Source: an uncultured Eubacterium sp. (GTDB taxonomy: Bacteria; Bacillota_I; Bacilli_A; Erysipelotrichales; Erysipelotrichaceae). From it: DNA of 32,608 nucleotides. The stretch lies in NCBI GenBank assembly GCA_904395785.1, contig CAJFOG010000107.1, forward strand, positions 1-32,608. Direction: 5' to 3'. Numbering within the stretch: the stretch's first letter is position 1; each line of letters starts with the position of its first letter. This document shows positions 7,585 through 15,139 of this stretch, one piece after another. The notes beneath the pieces were generated by a model that searched no databases, was not told the DNA's origin, and worked only from the letters and a program-made list of their open reading frames with translations. The position numbers and the translations under genes were made by a program.

Positions 7585-7595
7585 GGAGGCATAAT

Positions 7596-8468
7596 ATGGC
7601 AACAGTTATTTATGGTAGTGAGGTCAGTGCGTCTATAAAAAGTGAACTAAAAAAACATGTGGAACAATTACATAATATGAAGAAAAGAATACCGAAATTA
7701 GTCGTCATATTAATTGGAAATCATCCAGCGAGTATGTCATATGTAAAAGGCAAGCAAAAAGCATGTGAACAAATAGGGATGTTACAAGAAGTTTTACATT
7801 TTAATGAAACAATTACACAGAATCAACTGATAAAGCAAATAGAAGTATTGAATAATGATCATACTGTAGATGGAATATTAGTACAGTTACCATTACCAAA
7901 ACATTTAAATGAACAACAAGTTTTACAAACAATTTCATATAAAAAAGATGTAGATGGATTTCATCCATACAATATAGGAAAAGCAGTTTTACAAGAAAAA
8001 GATACATTTTTATCTTGTACTCCTAAAGGTGTGATGCGATTATTAGAATCGATTGGTTATGATGATTTATCAGGCTTACATGCAGTAGTAGTAGGAAGAA
8101 GTAATATTGTGGGAAAACCAATGGCACAATTGTTGTTACAAAAGAATGCAACGATTACAGTATGTCATTCCAAAACAAAAGATATTTCAATGTACACAAA
8201 ACATGCAGATATAGTTGTAGTGGCAGTAGGGAAGGCTAAATTTATTAAGAAAGAGTGGATAAAAAAGGGGGCGATTGTGATTGATGTGGGAATTAATCGT
8301 TTAGAAGATGATACTTTATGTGGAGATGTCGATTTTGAAGAAGTAAAACAAATTGCCTCTTATATTACACCAGTACCAAAAGGTGTAGGACCGATGACCA
8401 TTGCGATGTTACTGGAAAATACATGGGAATCGTATAAAAGAACAAATGAGGAAGGAGAGTTTAAATGA
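7596..8468 (+). CDS. folD: Bifunctional methylene-THF dehydrogenase / methenyl-THF cyclohydrolase
   Basis: FolD interconverts 5,10-methylene-, methenyl- and 10-formyl-tetrahydrofolate in the cytosol, feeding purine synthesis and initiator-tRNA formylation. At 290 residues it is normal in length. The catalytic YVKGKQKACEQIG segment, DGILVQLPLPKH, KDVDGFHP, the dinucleotide-binding GRSNIVGKPMAQLL and C-terminal TPVPKGVGPMT are all visible. The last usually reads PVPGGVGPMT, so one Gly is Lys here, which is a minor oddity. ATG 7596 follows TAAGGAGG. The stop overlaps the start of the DUF951 gene (ATGA), implying coupled translation. Confidence 0.97.
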   Translation: MATVIYGSEVSASIKSELKKHVEQLHNMKKRIPKLVVILIGNHPASMSYVKGKQKACEQIGMLQEVLHFNETITQNQLIKQIEVLNNDHTVDGILVQLPLPKHLNEQQVLQTISYKKDVDGFHPYNIGKAVLQEKDTFLSCTPKGVMRLLESIGYDDLSGLHAVVVGRSNIVGKPMAQLLLQKNATITVCHSKTKDISMYTKHADIVVVAVGKAKFIKKEWIKKGAIVIDVGINRLEDDTLCGDVDFEEVKQIASYITPVPKGVGPMTIAMLLENTWESYKRTNEEGEFK

Positions 8469-8674
8469 TACAACATGATTACGGTTTTGGAGATATTGTG
8501 GAAATGAAAAAGGAACATCCTTGTAGAAAATCTAAACATTGGAAAATTATTCGTATGGGTGCAGATATTAGAATTAAGTGTTTAGGATGTGGGACAAGTG
8601 TGTTATTTCCAAGAGTAGAATTTGAGAAAAAATTAAAAAAAGTTGTGGAAAAAGCGATTGTTGAGGAAAATTAA
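8465..8674 (+). CDS. DUF951 family protein
   Basis: This 69-residue protein matches DUF951: GDIVEMKKEHPC, then W-x-I-x-R-x-GADIRIKC-x-GC, then PRVEFEKKLKK. Three Cys (HPC, KCLGC) could bind zinc or act in redox chemistry. The family is often encoded beside ychF in Firmicutes, and the same neighbourhood is seen here. The small beta-rich fold and basic C-terminal helix would suit RNA or ribosome binding, but that is inference only. It overlaps folD by four bases (ATGA), and GGAAGGAGAG just upstream is a strong ribosome binding site. Confidence 0.93.
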   Translation: MIQHDYGFGDIVEMKKEHPCRKSKHWKIIRMGADIRIKCLGCGTSVLFPRVEFEKKLKKVVEKAIVEEN

Positions 8675-8675
8675 G

Positions 8676-9236
8676 ATGAAGAATGATAGAAAGTTATGTA
8701 ATTATCATATGTTTGGATTAATTGTAATTTGGATGATGTATGCAGCTTGTGCATGGAATTTAAATAGTGCAGAGCTTTATTTTAGAATTGTTTTAGTTCT
8801 TGTATTATGTATGTTATGGTATCGAACGCACAAAATTTATAAGCGTATAGGAGATATTTCAAATAAATATGTGGAAAAGATGGATGTGTATACGTTAATA
8901 AATCCTTTTATACTTGCGATGATTTTTAGTTTATATATTCTTATGATGCAGTATGTAACTGATGATGGGCTGGTAGTATTTGCATATGGAGTATCCATGG
9001 CTTCGTTTATATTACTGCGTTTTCCACTCGCCATTGATAAAAATAAAGTATGTATAAATGGAAGGTGGTATATGAGTAATGATATAAAAAGTGTACATGT
9101 ATATAAACAATCTAAATGTACATATAAGGTAGTATTTTATACTAGAAATCGTGTGAAACAAATAATTGTAAATAGTGAGTTTTTAGAGGAGCTAATTCTT
9201 TTTACTAAACAAGAAGGTATAGAGTTATTTTTATAA
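8676..9236 (+). CDS. Small four-helix membrane protein, unknown function
   Basis: The gene encodes 186 residues starting at ATG 8676, one base after the DUF951 stop, with GAGG nine bases upstream. The ORF-track GTG at 8643 would overlap DUF951 by 32 bases and has no ribosome binding site. Four hydrophobic segments occupy residues 10-120 (MFGLIVIWMMYAACAW; RIVLVLVLCMLWY; FILAMIFSLYILMM; VVFAYGVSMASFILL). A C-terminal 60-residue tail follows, with a beta-rich YKVVFYTRNRVKQIIV stretch reminiscent of bacterial PH-like domains. No family is recognised. Its place in a translation-related operon may only reflect co-transcription. Confidence 0.8.
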   Translation: MKNDRKLCNYHMFGLIVIWMMYAACAWNLNSAELYFRIVLVLVLCMLWYRTHKIYKRIGDISNKYVEKMDVYTLINPFILAMIFSLYILMMQYVTDDGLVVFAYGVSMASFILLRFPLAIDKNKVCINGRWYMSNDIKSVHVYKQSKCTYKVVFYTRNRVKQIIVNSEFLEELILFTKQEGIELFL

Positions 9237-9244
9237 AATGATAC

Positions 9245-9273
9245 TTGATTATATAAGTAAAAAAAGATAGAAT
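9245..9273 (+). promoter_or_regulatory. Internal promoter upstream of ychF
   Basis: TTGATT (9245-9250), a 17-bp spacer and TAGAAT (9268-9273) lie in the 59-nt gap before ychF. This would let ychF be expressed independently of the upstream operon. Confidence 0.6.
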
Positions 9274-9295
9274 GTTTAAGTTGAGAGGTGATATT

Positions 9296-10399
9296 ATGGC
9301 ATTAACGGCAGGTATTGTTGGGCTTCCAAATGTAGGGAAATCAACATTATTTAATGCGATTACAAAAAGTCAGGTAGAAGCGGCGAATTACCCGTTTGCG
9401 ACAATTCAACCAAACGTTGGTGTAGTAGAAGTACCTGATGCTAGATTAGATCGTTTAAGTGAGATTTTTCAAACGAAAAAAACATTATATACGACTTTTG
9501 AATTTACAGATATAGCAGGTCTTGTGAAAGGAGCTAGTAAAGGAGAAGGTCTTGGGAATCAATTTTTAAGTAATATTCGATTAACAGATGCAATTTGTCA
9601 TGTTGTACGTTGTTTTGATGATGGAGATATTACGCATGTGGAAGGTAGTGTAGATCCTATTCGTGATATTGAAATTATTAATTTAGAGCTAATTATGGCT
9701 GATTTACAAAGTGTGGAAAACCGTCTTTCTAAAGTGGAAAGAAAAGCAATGACGAATAAAGATAAAGATGCATTAGCTGAAGTAGCTGTATTAAAAAGAC
9801 TACAAGAAACATTAGAATCAGGTCAACCTGTAAGAAGTTTAGAACTTACAAAAGAAGAACTAGTTATTTTAAAAGCTTTTAACTTTTTAACATTAAAACC
9901 AATGATATATATTGCGAATATGTCTGATGAAGATATTGCAGATCCTCAATCTAATCCTTATTTTGTGAAAGTTAGTGAGTATGCGGCTTCACAAAATAAT
10001 CAGGTAGTACCTGTATGTGCGAAGATTGAAGAAGAATTATCAGGTTTAGATAAAGAAGAAAAAATCGAATTCTTAAATGAATTAGGTATTCCTGAAAGTG
10101 GTTTAGATAAAGTAATTAAGGCAGCATATCATATATTAGATTTATGTACATTTATGACAGCTGGACAAGTAGAGTGTCGTGCATGGACATTTAAAAAAGG
10201 GATGTTAGCTCCACAATGTGCTGGTGTTATCCATACAGACTTTGAGAAAGGGTTCATACGAGCTGAATGTTATAAGTTTGAAGATATTGATGCCTTAGGT
10301 AGTGAACAAGCTGTAAAAGAGGCTGGAAAGCTTCGTTTAGAAGGTAAAGAGTACGTTGTACAAGATGGAGATGTACTGCATTTTAGATTTAATGTATGA
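9296..10399 (+). CDS. ychF: Redox-regulated ATPase YchF (OLA1 family)
   Basis: YchF is a ribosome-associated P-loop NTPase of the Obg group that prefers ATP; it is linked to stress responses and start-codon selection. The protein is 367 residues, the usual length. P-loop GLPNVGKST (residues 8-16), switch [22 protein letters not shown], and NMSDED in place of the GTP-specific NKxD motif all fit YchF. The C-terminal TGS domain (about 280-365) contains [22 protein letters not shown] and [19 protein letters not shown] 9296 after GAGAGGTGAT is preferred over the ORF-track 9272 because [12 protein letters not shown] is the family N-terminus. DUF951 nearby is a common companion. Confidence 0.97.
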   Translation: MALTAGIVGLPNVGKSTLFNAITKSQVEAANYPFATIQPNVGVVEVPDARLDRLSEIFQTKKTLYTTFEFTDIAGLVKGASKGEGLGNQFLSNIRLTDAICHVVRCFDDGDITHVEGSVDPIRDIEIINLELIMADLQSVENRLSKVERKAMTNKDKDALAEVAVLKRLQETLESGQPVRSLELTKEELVILKAFNFLTLKPMIYIANMSDEDIADPQSNPYFVKVSEYAASQNNQVVPVCAKIEEELSGLDKEEKIEFLNELGIPESGLDKVIKAAYHILDLCTFMTAGQVECRAWTFKKGMLAPQCAGVIHTDFEKGFIRAECYKFEDIDALGSEQAVKEAGKLRLEGKEYVVQDGDVLHFRFNV

Positions 10400-10705
10400 C
10401 ATATAGTTAGTTATTCTTTATGAAGATATGTCAAATACATAATATTTATAATTGTTTTCATGTATTAGTTTAGCTGTTTTTTTACGTAAGTATCATAAGC
10501 ATATTTAGTTTGTTTACCCTTATTAGATATTATGATATATGGTATTTGTTTAAGATTGATGTTGTTGTGAGAAAATAGTTAAATAAGATGAATTAAACTC
10601 TATAAAATATATGACATGGTTAAGTATCATAGTATATATTGTTATATAAGTGAAATATGAATTTATATCATAAAAAAACGAGCAATCTGCTCGTTTTTTA
10701 GCTAT
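10400..10705. other. AT-rich intergenic region between ychF and the patatin-like gene
   Basis: This 306-nt gap separates two convergent genes. Apart from the terminator at its right end I see no ORF with a ribosome binding site, no tRNA and no clear promoter. It is very AT-rich, with no repeat unit longer than a few bases, and is probably non-coding. Confidence 0.6.
10673..10699. terminator. Bidirectional terminator (ychF / patatin-like gene)
   Basis: AAAAAACGAGCA and TGCTCGTTTTTT form a 12-bp perfect stem with an ATC loop. It sits six bases beyond the stop of the minus-strand patatin gene and can also stop plus-strand reads from ychF. Confidence 0.88.
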
Positions 10706-11554
10706 TTATTTCTTAATAAATTTCAATAAATCTTCATAACATGCTTTCGCATCTTCATAGCCTTGCATATATAATTTGTGTAAGTTGTCTGGATTTTTTT
10801 CTAATCTTGAGATTTCTACTGGATATTTTGGTTGAATGATAAAAGTATTTCCTTTTTTCTTCATACAAGATAATTCATCTAATGTACGATTATAATGAAT
10901 ATGTCTTTGTTCAATAGCTTTTATAAATTGTGGATATTTACGATAAACTTTACGTATTAGCGGAAGTAAATTATTTTTTCCTTTACGATATGATTTACAT
11001 TGTGTAAGAACAACAATATTTTTAGTATAACCCATTTTTTGAAATTGGTGAATGGGTATAGAATCACTAACACCACCATCCAAATATTTTTTACCGTTTA
11101 AATGCACGATTTTTGATAATAAAGGTAATGAAGCAGATGCACGAACATATTGTACATCTTGTTTCATATTTATACAGTGAATGTACTCAGCTTTCCCTGT
11201 TTCTACATTTGTACAAACAGCATATAAAGGAATGTTTGCTTTATGAAATGTATCATAATCATATACATCTAATTCATCGGGGATTTTACGATAAATAAAG
11301 TCAGAGCCAAAATAATCTCCAGTTTTTAATAAAGAGAGAAGCCCCATATATTCTTTATTTTTTAAATAGGCAGTATTAATACGATATGCTCTACCTCTTT
11401 GTTTAGATACATAACTACACGCATGCCCAGCACCTGCACTTACACCAATTACACCATCAGGATATATATTATGATCCATAAAAAAATCAAGTACACCAGC
11501 TGTATAAACCCCTCTCATACCGCCTCCTTCAAGGACCAATCCTAATTTTTTCAT
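10706..11554 (-). CDS. Patatin-like phospholipase family protein (YjjU-like)
   Basis: This 282-residue predicted lipid acyl hydrolase uses a Ser-Asp dyad. The oxyanion hole GGGMRG is at about residues 10-15, the nucleophile elbow GVSAG near 37-41 and the catalytic Asp in DGGVSDSIP near 160. The segment GVYTAGVLDFF and the overall length match the YjjU/RssA-type subgroup rather than large plant patatins. There is no signal peptide, so it is cytosolic or peripherally membrane-bound. Its substrate is unknown. ATG 11554 follows AAAGGAAGTGAG on the minus strand. It is monocistronic and divergent from darA. Confidence 0.93.
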   Translation of the reverse strand: MKKLGLVLEGGGMRGVYTAGVLDFFMDHNIYPDGVIGVSAGAGHACSYVSKQRGRAYRINTAYLKNKEYMGLLSLLKTGDYFGSDFIYRKIPDELDVYDYDTFHKANIPLYAVCTNVETGKAEYIHCINMKQDVQYVRASASLPLLSKIVHLNGKKYLDGGVSDSIPIHQFQKMGYTKNIVVLTQCKSYRKGKNNLLPLIRKVYRKYPQFIKAIEQRHIHYNRTLDELSCMKKKGNTFIIQPKYPVEISRLEKNPDNLHKLYMQGYEDAKACYEDLLKFIKK

Positions 11555-11576
11555 ATACTCACTTCCTTTTGTAGTT

Positions 11577-11582
11577 ATTATA
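11577..11582 (-). promoter_or_regulatory. Extended -10 of the patatin-like gene
   Basis: On the minus strand TGTTATAAT gives a TGn-TATAAT extended -10 about 25 bases before the start codon. No good -35 is visible 16-18 bp upstream, as expected for extended -10 promoters. Confidence 0.55.
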
Positions 11583-11635
11583 ACACGAAATAATAGAATT
11601 AGATGAAAAAATAACTACATCTTGTTAAAAAAAAT

Positions 11636-11664
11636 TTGAAAATCAAAAAATAAAGTGTTAGAAT
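11636..11664 (+). promoter_or_regulatory. Promoter of darA
   Basis: TTGAAA (11636-11641), a 17-bp spacer and TAGAAT (11659-11664) with a TGT extension. It is followed by AGGAAGGAG before the ATG at 11696. Confidence 0.72.
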
Positions 11665-11695
11665 ATAAATATAAAAACAGGAAGGAGAATGACTT

Positions 11696-12019
11696 ATGAA
11701 ATTAATATTAGCGATTATGTCAAATGATGATAGTCCAGCTGTTTCAAGTGCGCTTACGAAAGAAAATTATCAAGTTACAAGATTAGCAACAACTGGAGGA
11801 TTTTTAAGAGCAGGGAATACAACATTATTAGTTGGTACAGATGATGAAAAGGTTGATCGAGCAATTGAAGTAATTGGTGAATATAGTAGAAAACGTACAG
11901 AGATTGTACCTAGTACAGCATCTTACGATATAGGAAGATATGCAAGTTTTCCAGTGGAAGTACAAGTAGGAGGAGCTACCATCTTTGTAGTAGATGTGGA
12001 AAAATTCGTTAAATTATAG
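11696..12019 (+). CDS. darA: Cyclic di-AMP receptor (PII-like, DUF970)
   Basis: This 107-residue trimeric PII-like protein, known as DarA/PstA/YaaQ in Firmicutes, binds cyclic di-AMP. The hallmark segments are MKLILAIM, SSALTKENYQVTRLATTGGFLRAGNTTLLVGTDD (about residues 18-51) and PVEVQVGGATIFVVDVEKF at the C-terminus. The first two supply ligand-binding loops in characterised homologues. Downstream targets of the family are poorly known. In many Firmicutes it sits between tmk and holB; here it stands alone with its own promoter and terminator. It adds a second cyclic-dinucleotide component beside the three GGDEF proteins in the window. Confidence 0.95.
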   Translation: MKLILAIMSNDDSPAVSSALTKENYQVTRLATTGGFLRAGNTTLLVGTDDEKVDRAIEVIGEYSRKRTEIVPSTASYDIGRYASFPVEVQVGGATIFVVDVEKFVKL

Positions 12020-12049
12020 TAAAAAGCCAGTTTCCATACTGGCTTTTTA
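12020..12049. terminator. Bidirectional terminator (darA / sensor kinase)
   Basis: TAAAAAGCCAGT and ACTGGCTTTTTA form a perfect 12-bp stem with a TTCCAT loop, with A and T tracts for both strands. The histidine kinase gene ends nine bases further on. Confidence 0.9.
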
Positions 12050-12057
12050 CATATAGA

Positions 12058-14238
12058 TTATTTTTGAAAACGTAAGTTTACTTTAAATAAGTCACCATCT
12101 GTTGTGATTGTAATGCTGCCTTTTTGAAGTTCTGTAAAGCTTTTTACAATCGCAAGTCCTAAACCACTACCTTCACTATTACGAGAATGATCTTCGCGAA
12201 CAAATCGTTCCATTAATTCTTCTGCAGAGTAAGTAATTTCTTCTTTAGAGATATTTTTCATAGATATTTCTAGTACAGATTGATAATTATGTATAGAAAT
12301 ATATACACGGGTATGTTCTAAAGCATATTTAGAAATGTTACTTAATAAGTTGTGGAAAATACGAAATGTTTTTTGTGGATCTAATGTCCATAAAATTTTA
12401 TTATCAGAAAACGTATTTCGAATTTCCAAACCGCGTTCTTTCATCATGGTATCACACTCTAATTGTACTTGTTTCATTAAAGCAACAATATCTAGTTCCA
12501 TATAATCTAATTGAATATTCCCACTATTTGCCTTACTAATATCAAATAAGTCTTCAATTAAGTGTTTTAATCGATTACTACTTGTTGTTAGAACATCTAA
12601 GTATTGTATTCTTTCTTCTTCAGATAGTTCATTTTTCTTTAATAAGTCGATATAACTAATAATTGATGTAAGAGGGGTTTTTAAGTCATGAGATACATTC
12701 GTAATTAATTCAGTTTTCATTTGTTGAGAGCGTCGTTCTTCTAAGATTGCGGTTTCTATTTGTTCATGAATTTTTAATAAATCTGATTTAATGGGTTCTA
12801 ATTCTCCGCAATGCATAGGAATTTCTGAAATAAAATCTTCCTTCACAATATGTTCAGTTAGTTGTTTGATTTTCATGATATTTACGTTTCGTTTTTTCTC
12901 TATAAAAGAGAAAATAAAGAACAAAGTGATACAGTAAAGAGGGAATATAATACATACAAAAAATGGAGGGGAAAAAATGAATATTCCAAAAGTAAACGTA
13001 TAAATAATTAAAAAACAAGCAGATATGAATACATATAATCCTATTTTTAATTTTTGATGATAGGAAAGATACGTTAAAATCTTATTATAATTTTTAATAT
13101 ATTTTACATATAAAGAATATATTAATGTATGCTTTATGAATGTTTTAAAACTGTGAATTTTTAATAAGTTGTGAGCTTTCCATCCAAGTAAATATACAAG
13201 GAGAAGATATAGGATAAATATAGAAATTTGAAATAAAGATGTAATGATAAATGGAATATATTCAGATAATGATAAATTCAAAAGATGATACACATTATCA
13301 ATAAAAGCTGCCGAAGTTTCACATGAAATCTTATATAAAATTAATAAAGAGATGAAATGTAGATCAATAGGGATTTTATAAGATAAAGTATCTAATCTTG
13401 TTTCTTTTGATGATTTATGGCGCTTCCATACTGCAAAAAGTAATAAGATGAATGTAAAAGAAAATATCATTTTAGAAATATTATTGTATAAAGTGTAGTA
13501 CGTGTTATCATCTACATAGAAATTACTATCGTAAGCATCACTTGGTTCATAAATACTTCCTTTGGTAACTTCAAAGATGATATCTAAATCTTGTAAATCG
13601 TTTAATTCATATATTGAATTTCCTATTGTTTCAAAAGCATAATCATTTAAACTTGTTTGTAAGCGATACTTTACCTCACTTGCAGGATATTTATCGGATG
13701 ATGAATTCCATTTTGTAATGACACCGTAATCATTTATATGAAATGCCATATACCATGTATTTTTTTTGTCAATTGTATCTGTATTTGTAATATAGTCTGC
13801 AATAGATTCATTATTTGTTAGTACAGCATTTGTTTTGGTGTTTTTTAAGTAGTAATGTATATTAGAATATAAATTTGCGTAGTTTAACTGTATATTTTCA
13901 ATATAATTATTAAAATATTGAACTTGATCCTCATTTAATTTTTCGTAGTTTTTTAATAATAATTCAGCATAGGATTTATCTTTGTATGTATCATCTTGTT
14001 TTATTAATTGACAGTATAATGGTAAGATAGAATTGGTTAGTTCTGATGGAAGTGTATAAGAATCTTTGTATAAATTTAATTGATTCATTTGATGTTGCGT
14101 AACTTGATAGCGATATAAGTAGTTGTTCTTGTCATTATAATAACTAAAAAAACAAGTACTAATTATGAGAATAACGATAAGAATAATTGTAATGCAAAGA
14201 TTTTGTTCGTTTTTAGTAAGCTTTTGTATTTTTGGCAT
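12058..14238 (-). CDS. Membrane sensor histidine kinase (VanS-like)
   Basis: This is the 726-residue sensor of a two-component system. One helix (about residues 14-33) is followed by a polar extracytoplasmic domain of about 220 residues. A further five or so hydrophobic helices span 256-450. A short linker (EPIKSDLLKIHEQIE) precedes HisKA, with phospho-acceptor His in NVSHDLKTPLTS near residue 515. The HATPase_c domain has the N-box FHNLLSNISKYA and G-box SEGSGLGLAIVKS near 693; a MKNIS segment replaces the classical DxGxG, as I recall for some VanS-type kinases. The ribosome binding site is AAAGGAG. It lies 11 nt after its response regulator gene. The ligand is unknown, but neighbours suggest cell-wall status. 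Confidence 0.92.
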   Translation of the reverse strand: MPKIQKLTKNEQNLCITIILIVILIISTCFFSYYNDKNNYLYRYQVTQHQMNQLNLYKDSYTLPSELTNSILPLYCQLIKQDDTYKDKSYAELLLKNYEKLNEDQVQYFNNYIENIQLNYANLYSNIHYYLKNTKTNAVLTNNESIADYITNTDTIDKKNTWYMAFHINDYGVITKWNSSSDKYPASEVKYRLQTSLNDYAFETIGNSIYELNDLQDLDIIFEVTKGSIYEPSDAYDSNFYVDDNTYYTLYNNISKMIFSFTFILLLFAVWKRHKSSKETRLDTLSYKIPIDLHFISLLILYKISCETSAAFIDNVYHLLNLSLSEYIPFIITSLFQISIFILYLLLVYLLGWKAHNLLKIHSFKTFIKHTLIYSLYVKYIKNYNKILTYLSYHQKLKIGLYVFISACFLIIYTFTFGIFIFSPPFFVCIIFPLYCITLFFIFSFIEKKRNVNIMKIKQLTEHIVKEDFISEIPMHCGELEPIKSDLLKIHEQIETAILEERRSQQMKTELITNVSHDLKTPLTSIISYIDLLKKNELSEEERIQYLDVLTTSSNRLKHLIEDLFDISKANSGNIQLDYMELDIVALMKQVQLECDTMMKERGLEIRNTFSDNKILWTLDPQKTFRIFHNLLSNISKYALEHTRVYISIHNYQSVLEISMKNISKEEITYSAEELMERFVREDHSRNSEGSGLGLAIVKSFTELQKGSITITTDGDLFKVNLRFQK

Positions 14239-14249
14239 AAAAATCTCCT

Positions 14250-14951
14250 TTATTGTTTTTCAATTTTATATCCAACACCCCAGACTACTTTTATATATGT
14301 AGGCTTTTTTGGGTCAATTTCAATTTTTTCTCTTAGATTTCTTATATGAACCATAACAGTTTCTGTATTAATAGCTGCTTCTTTCCATACAATTTCATAA
14401 ATTTGTTCACTAGAAAAAACTCTTCCTGGATGCTCCATGAAAAGTTGTAGAATTTTAAATTCAATGGGAGTTAAACGTTTGTATTCACCATCTACATATA
14501 CTTCTTTTGTATCTTTATGCAGTTCAATACCTCCTATAATGTGTATTTCGTTTGATACAAGCTGATTTTTATGTAAAGTAGTATATCTAGTATAACGTCT
14601 TAATTGGGCGTTTACACGAGCTAATAACTCCATTGGAGTGAAAGGTTTTGTGATATAATCATCAGCACCAATATTTAAACCTGTAATCTTATCCATATCT
14701 TCCGATTTTGCAGATAAAAAGATAACAGGAAAATCATAAGTTTCTCTTAATTTCATTGTGAAGGTAATCCCATCCATTATAGGCATCATAATATCTACAA
14801 TGGCCAAGTGTATCTCATGTTGCGTTAATGCTTGTAATCCTAATTCTCCATGTATTGCCTTAATTGTATTGTATCCTTGATTTCGCAAGTAAATTTCTAT
14901 CGCACTTGCGATTGCGACTTCATCTTCGACAATTAAAATAGTATATGACAT
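14250..14951 (-). CDS. OmpR-family response regulator (VanR-like)
   Basis: This 233-residue two-domain regulator has a receiver domain (1-120) with acidic pocket VEDE, phospho-acceptor Asp in VDIMMP near residue 53, Ser in LSAKS and Lys in TKPF near 105. The C-terminal winged helix (about 130-230) contains LTPIEFKILQLFMEHPGRVFS and VMVHIRNLREKIE, the recognition helix. It resembles VanR-type regulators. OmpR-family proteins bind tandem direct repeats about one helical turn apart, so the repeat near 16475-16494 is a candidate site. ATG 14951 follows AGAGGGAT, and it is first in its operon with the kinase. Confidence 0.95.
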   Translation of the reverse strand: MSYTILIVEDEVAIASAIEIYLRNQGYNTIKAIHGELGLQALTQHEIHLAIVDIMMPIMDGITFTMKLRETYDFPVIFLSAKSEDMDKITGLNIGADDYITKPFTPMELLARVNAQLRRYTRYTTLHKNQLVSNEIHIIGGIELHKDTKEVYVDGEYKRLTPIEFKILQLFMEHPGRVFSSEQIYEIVWKEAAINTETVMVHIRNLREKIEIDPKKPTYIKVVWGVGYKIEKQ

Positions 14952-14974
14952 ATGTATCCCTCTTTTCTTTTCAT

Positions 14975-15002
14975 ATTATATAATAAAATTATCAATGCTC
15001 AA
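14975..15002 (-). promoter_or_regulatory. Promoter of the two-component operon
   Basis: On the minus strand TTGAGC, a 16-bp spacer and consensus TATAAT lie 24 bases upstream of the response regulator start. This single promoter probably drives both regulator and kinase. Confidence 0.7.
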
Positions 15003-15064
15003 ACAGAGTATACAAAAAAGAATTAAAAAAATAGGGGATATAAATATTAAGAAATTCTAAAGAA

Positions 15065-15086
15065 AAAAGAGGTAAGTACCTCTTTT
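15065..15086. terminator. Second hairpin between hydrolase and regulator genes
   Basis: AAAAGAGGTA and TACCTCTTTT form a 10-bp perfect stem with a 2-nt loop, which would really open to about six unpaired bases. It backs up the terminator at 15095-15123. Confidence 0.65.
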
Positions 15087-15094
15087 GTTAGATA

Positions 15095-15123
15095 AAAACA
15101 GAAGATAAGATATCTTCTGTTTT
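15095..15123. terminator. Terminator of the cell-wall hydrolase gene
   Basis: AAAACAGAAGATA and TATCTTCTGTTTT form a perfect 13-bp stem with an AGA loop, 16 bases beyond the stop of the minus-strand hydrolase gene. It prevents read-through into the two-component operon. Confidence 0.85.
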
Positions 15124-15139
15124 ATTATGTATATTTGTA

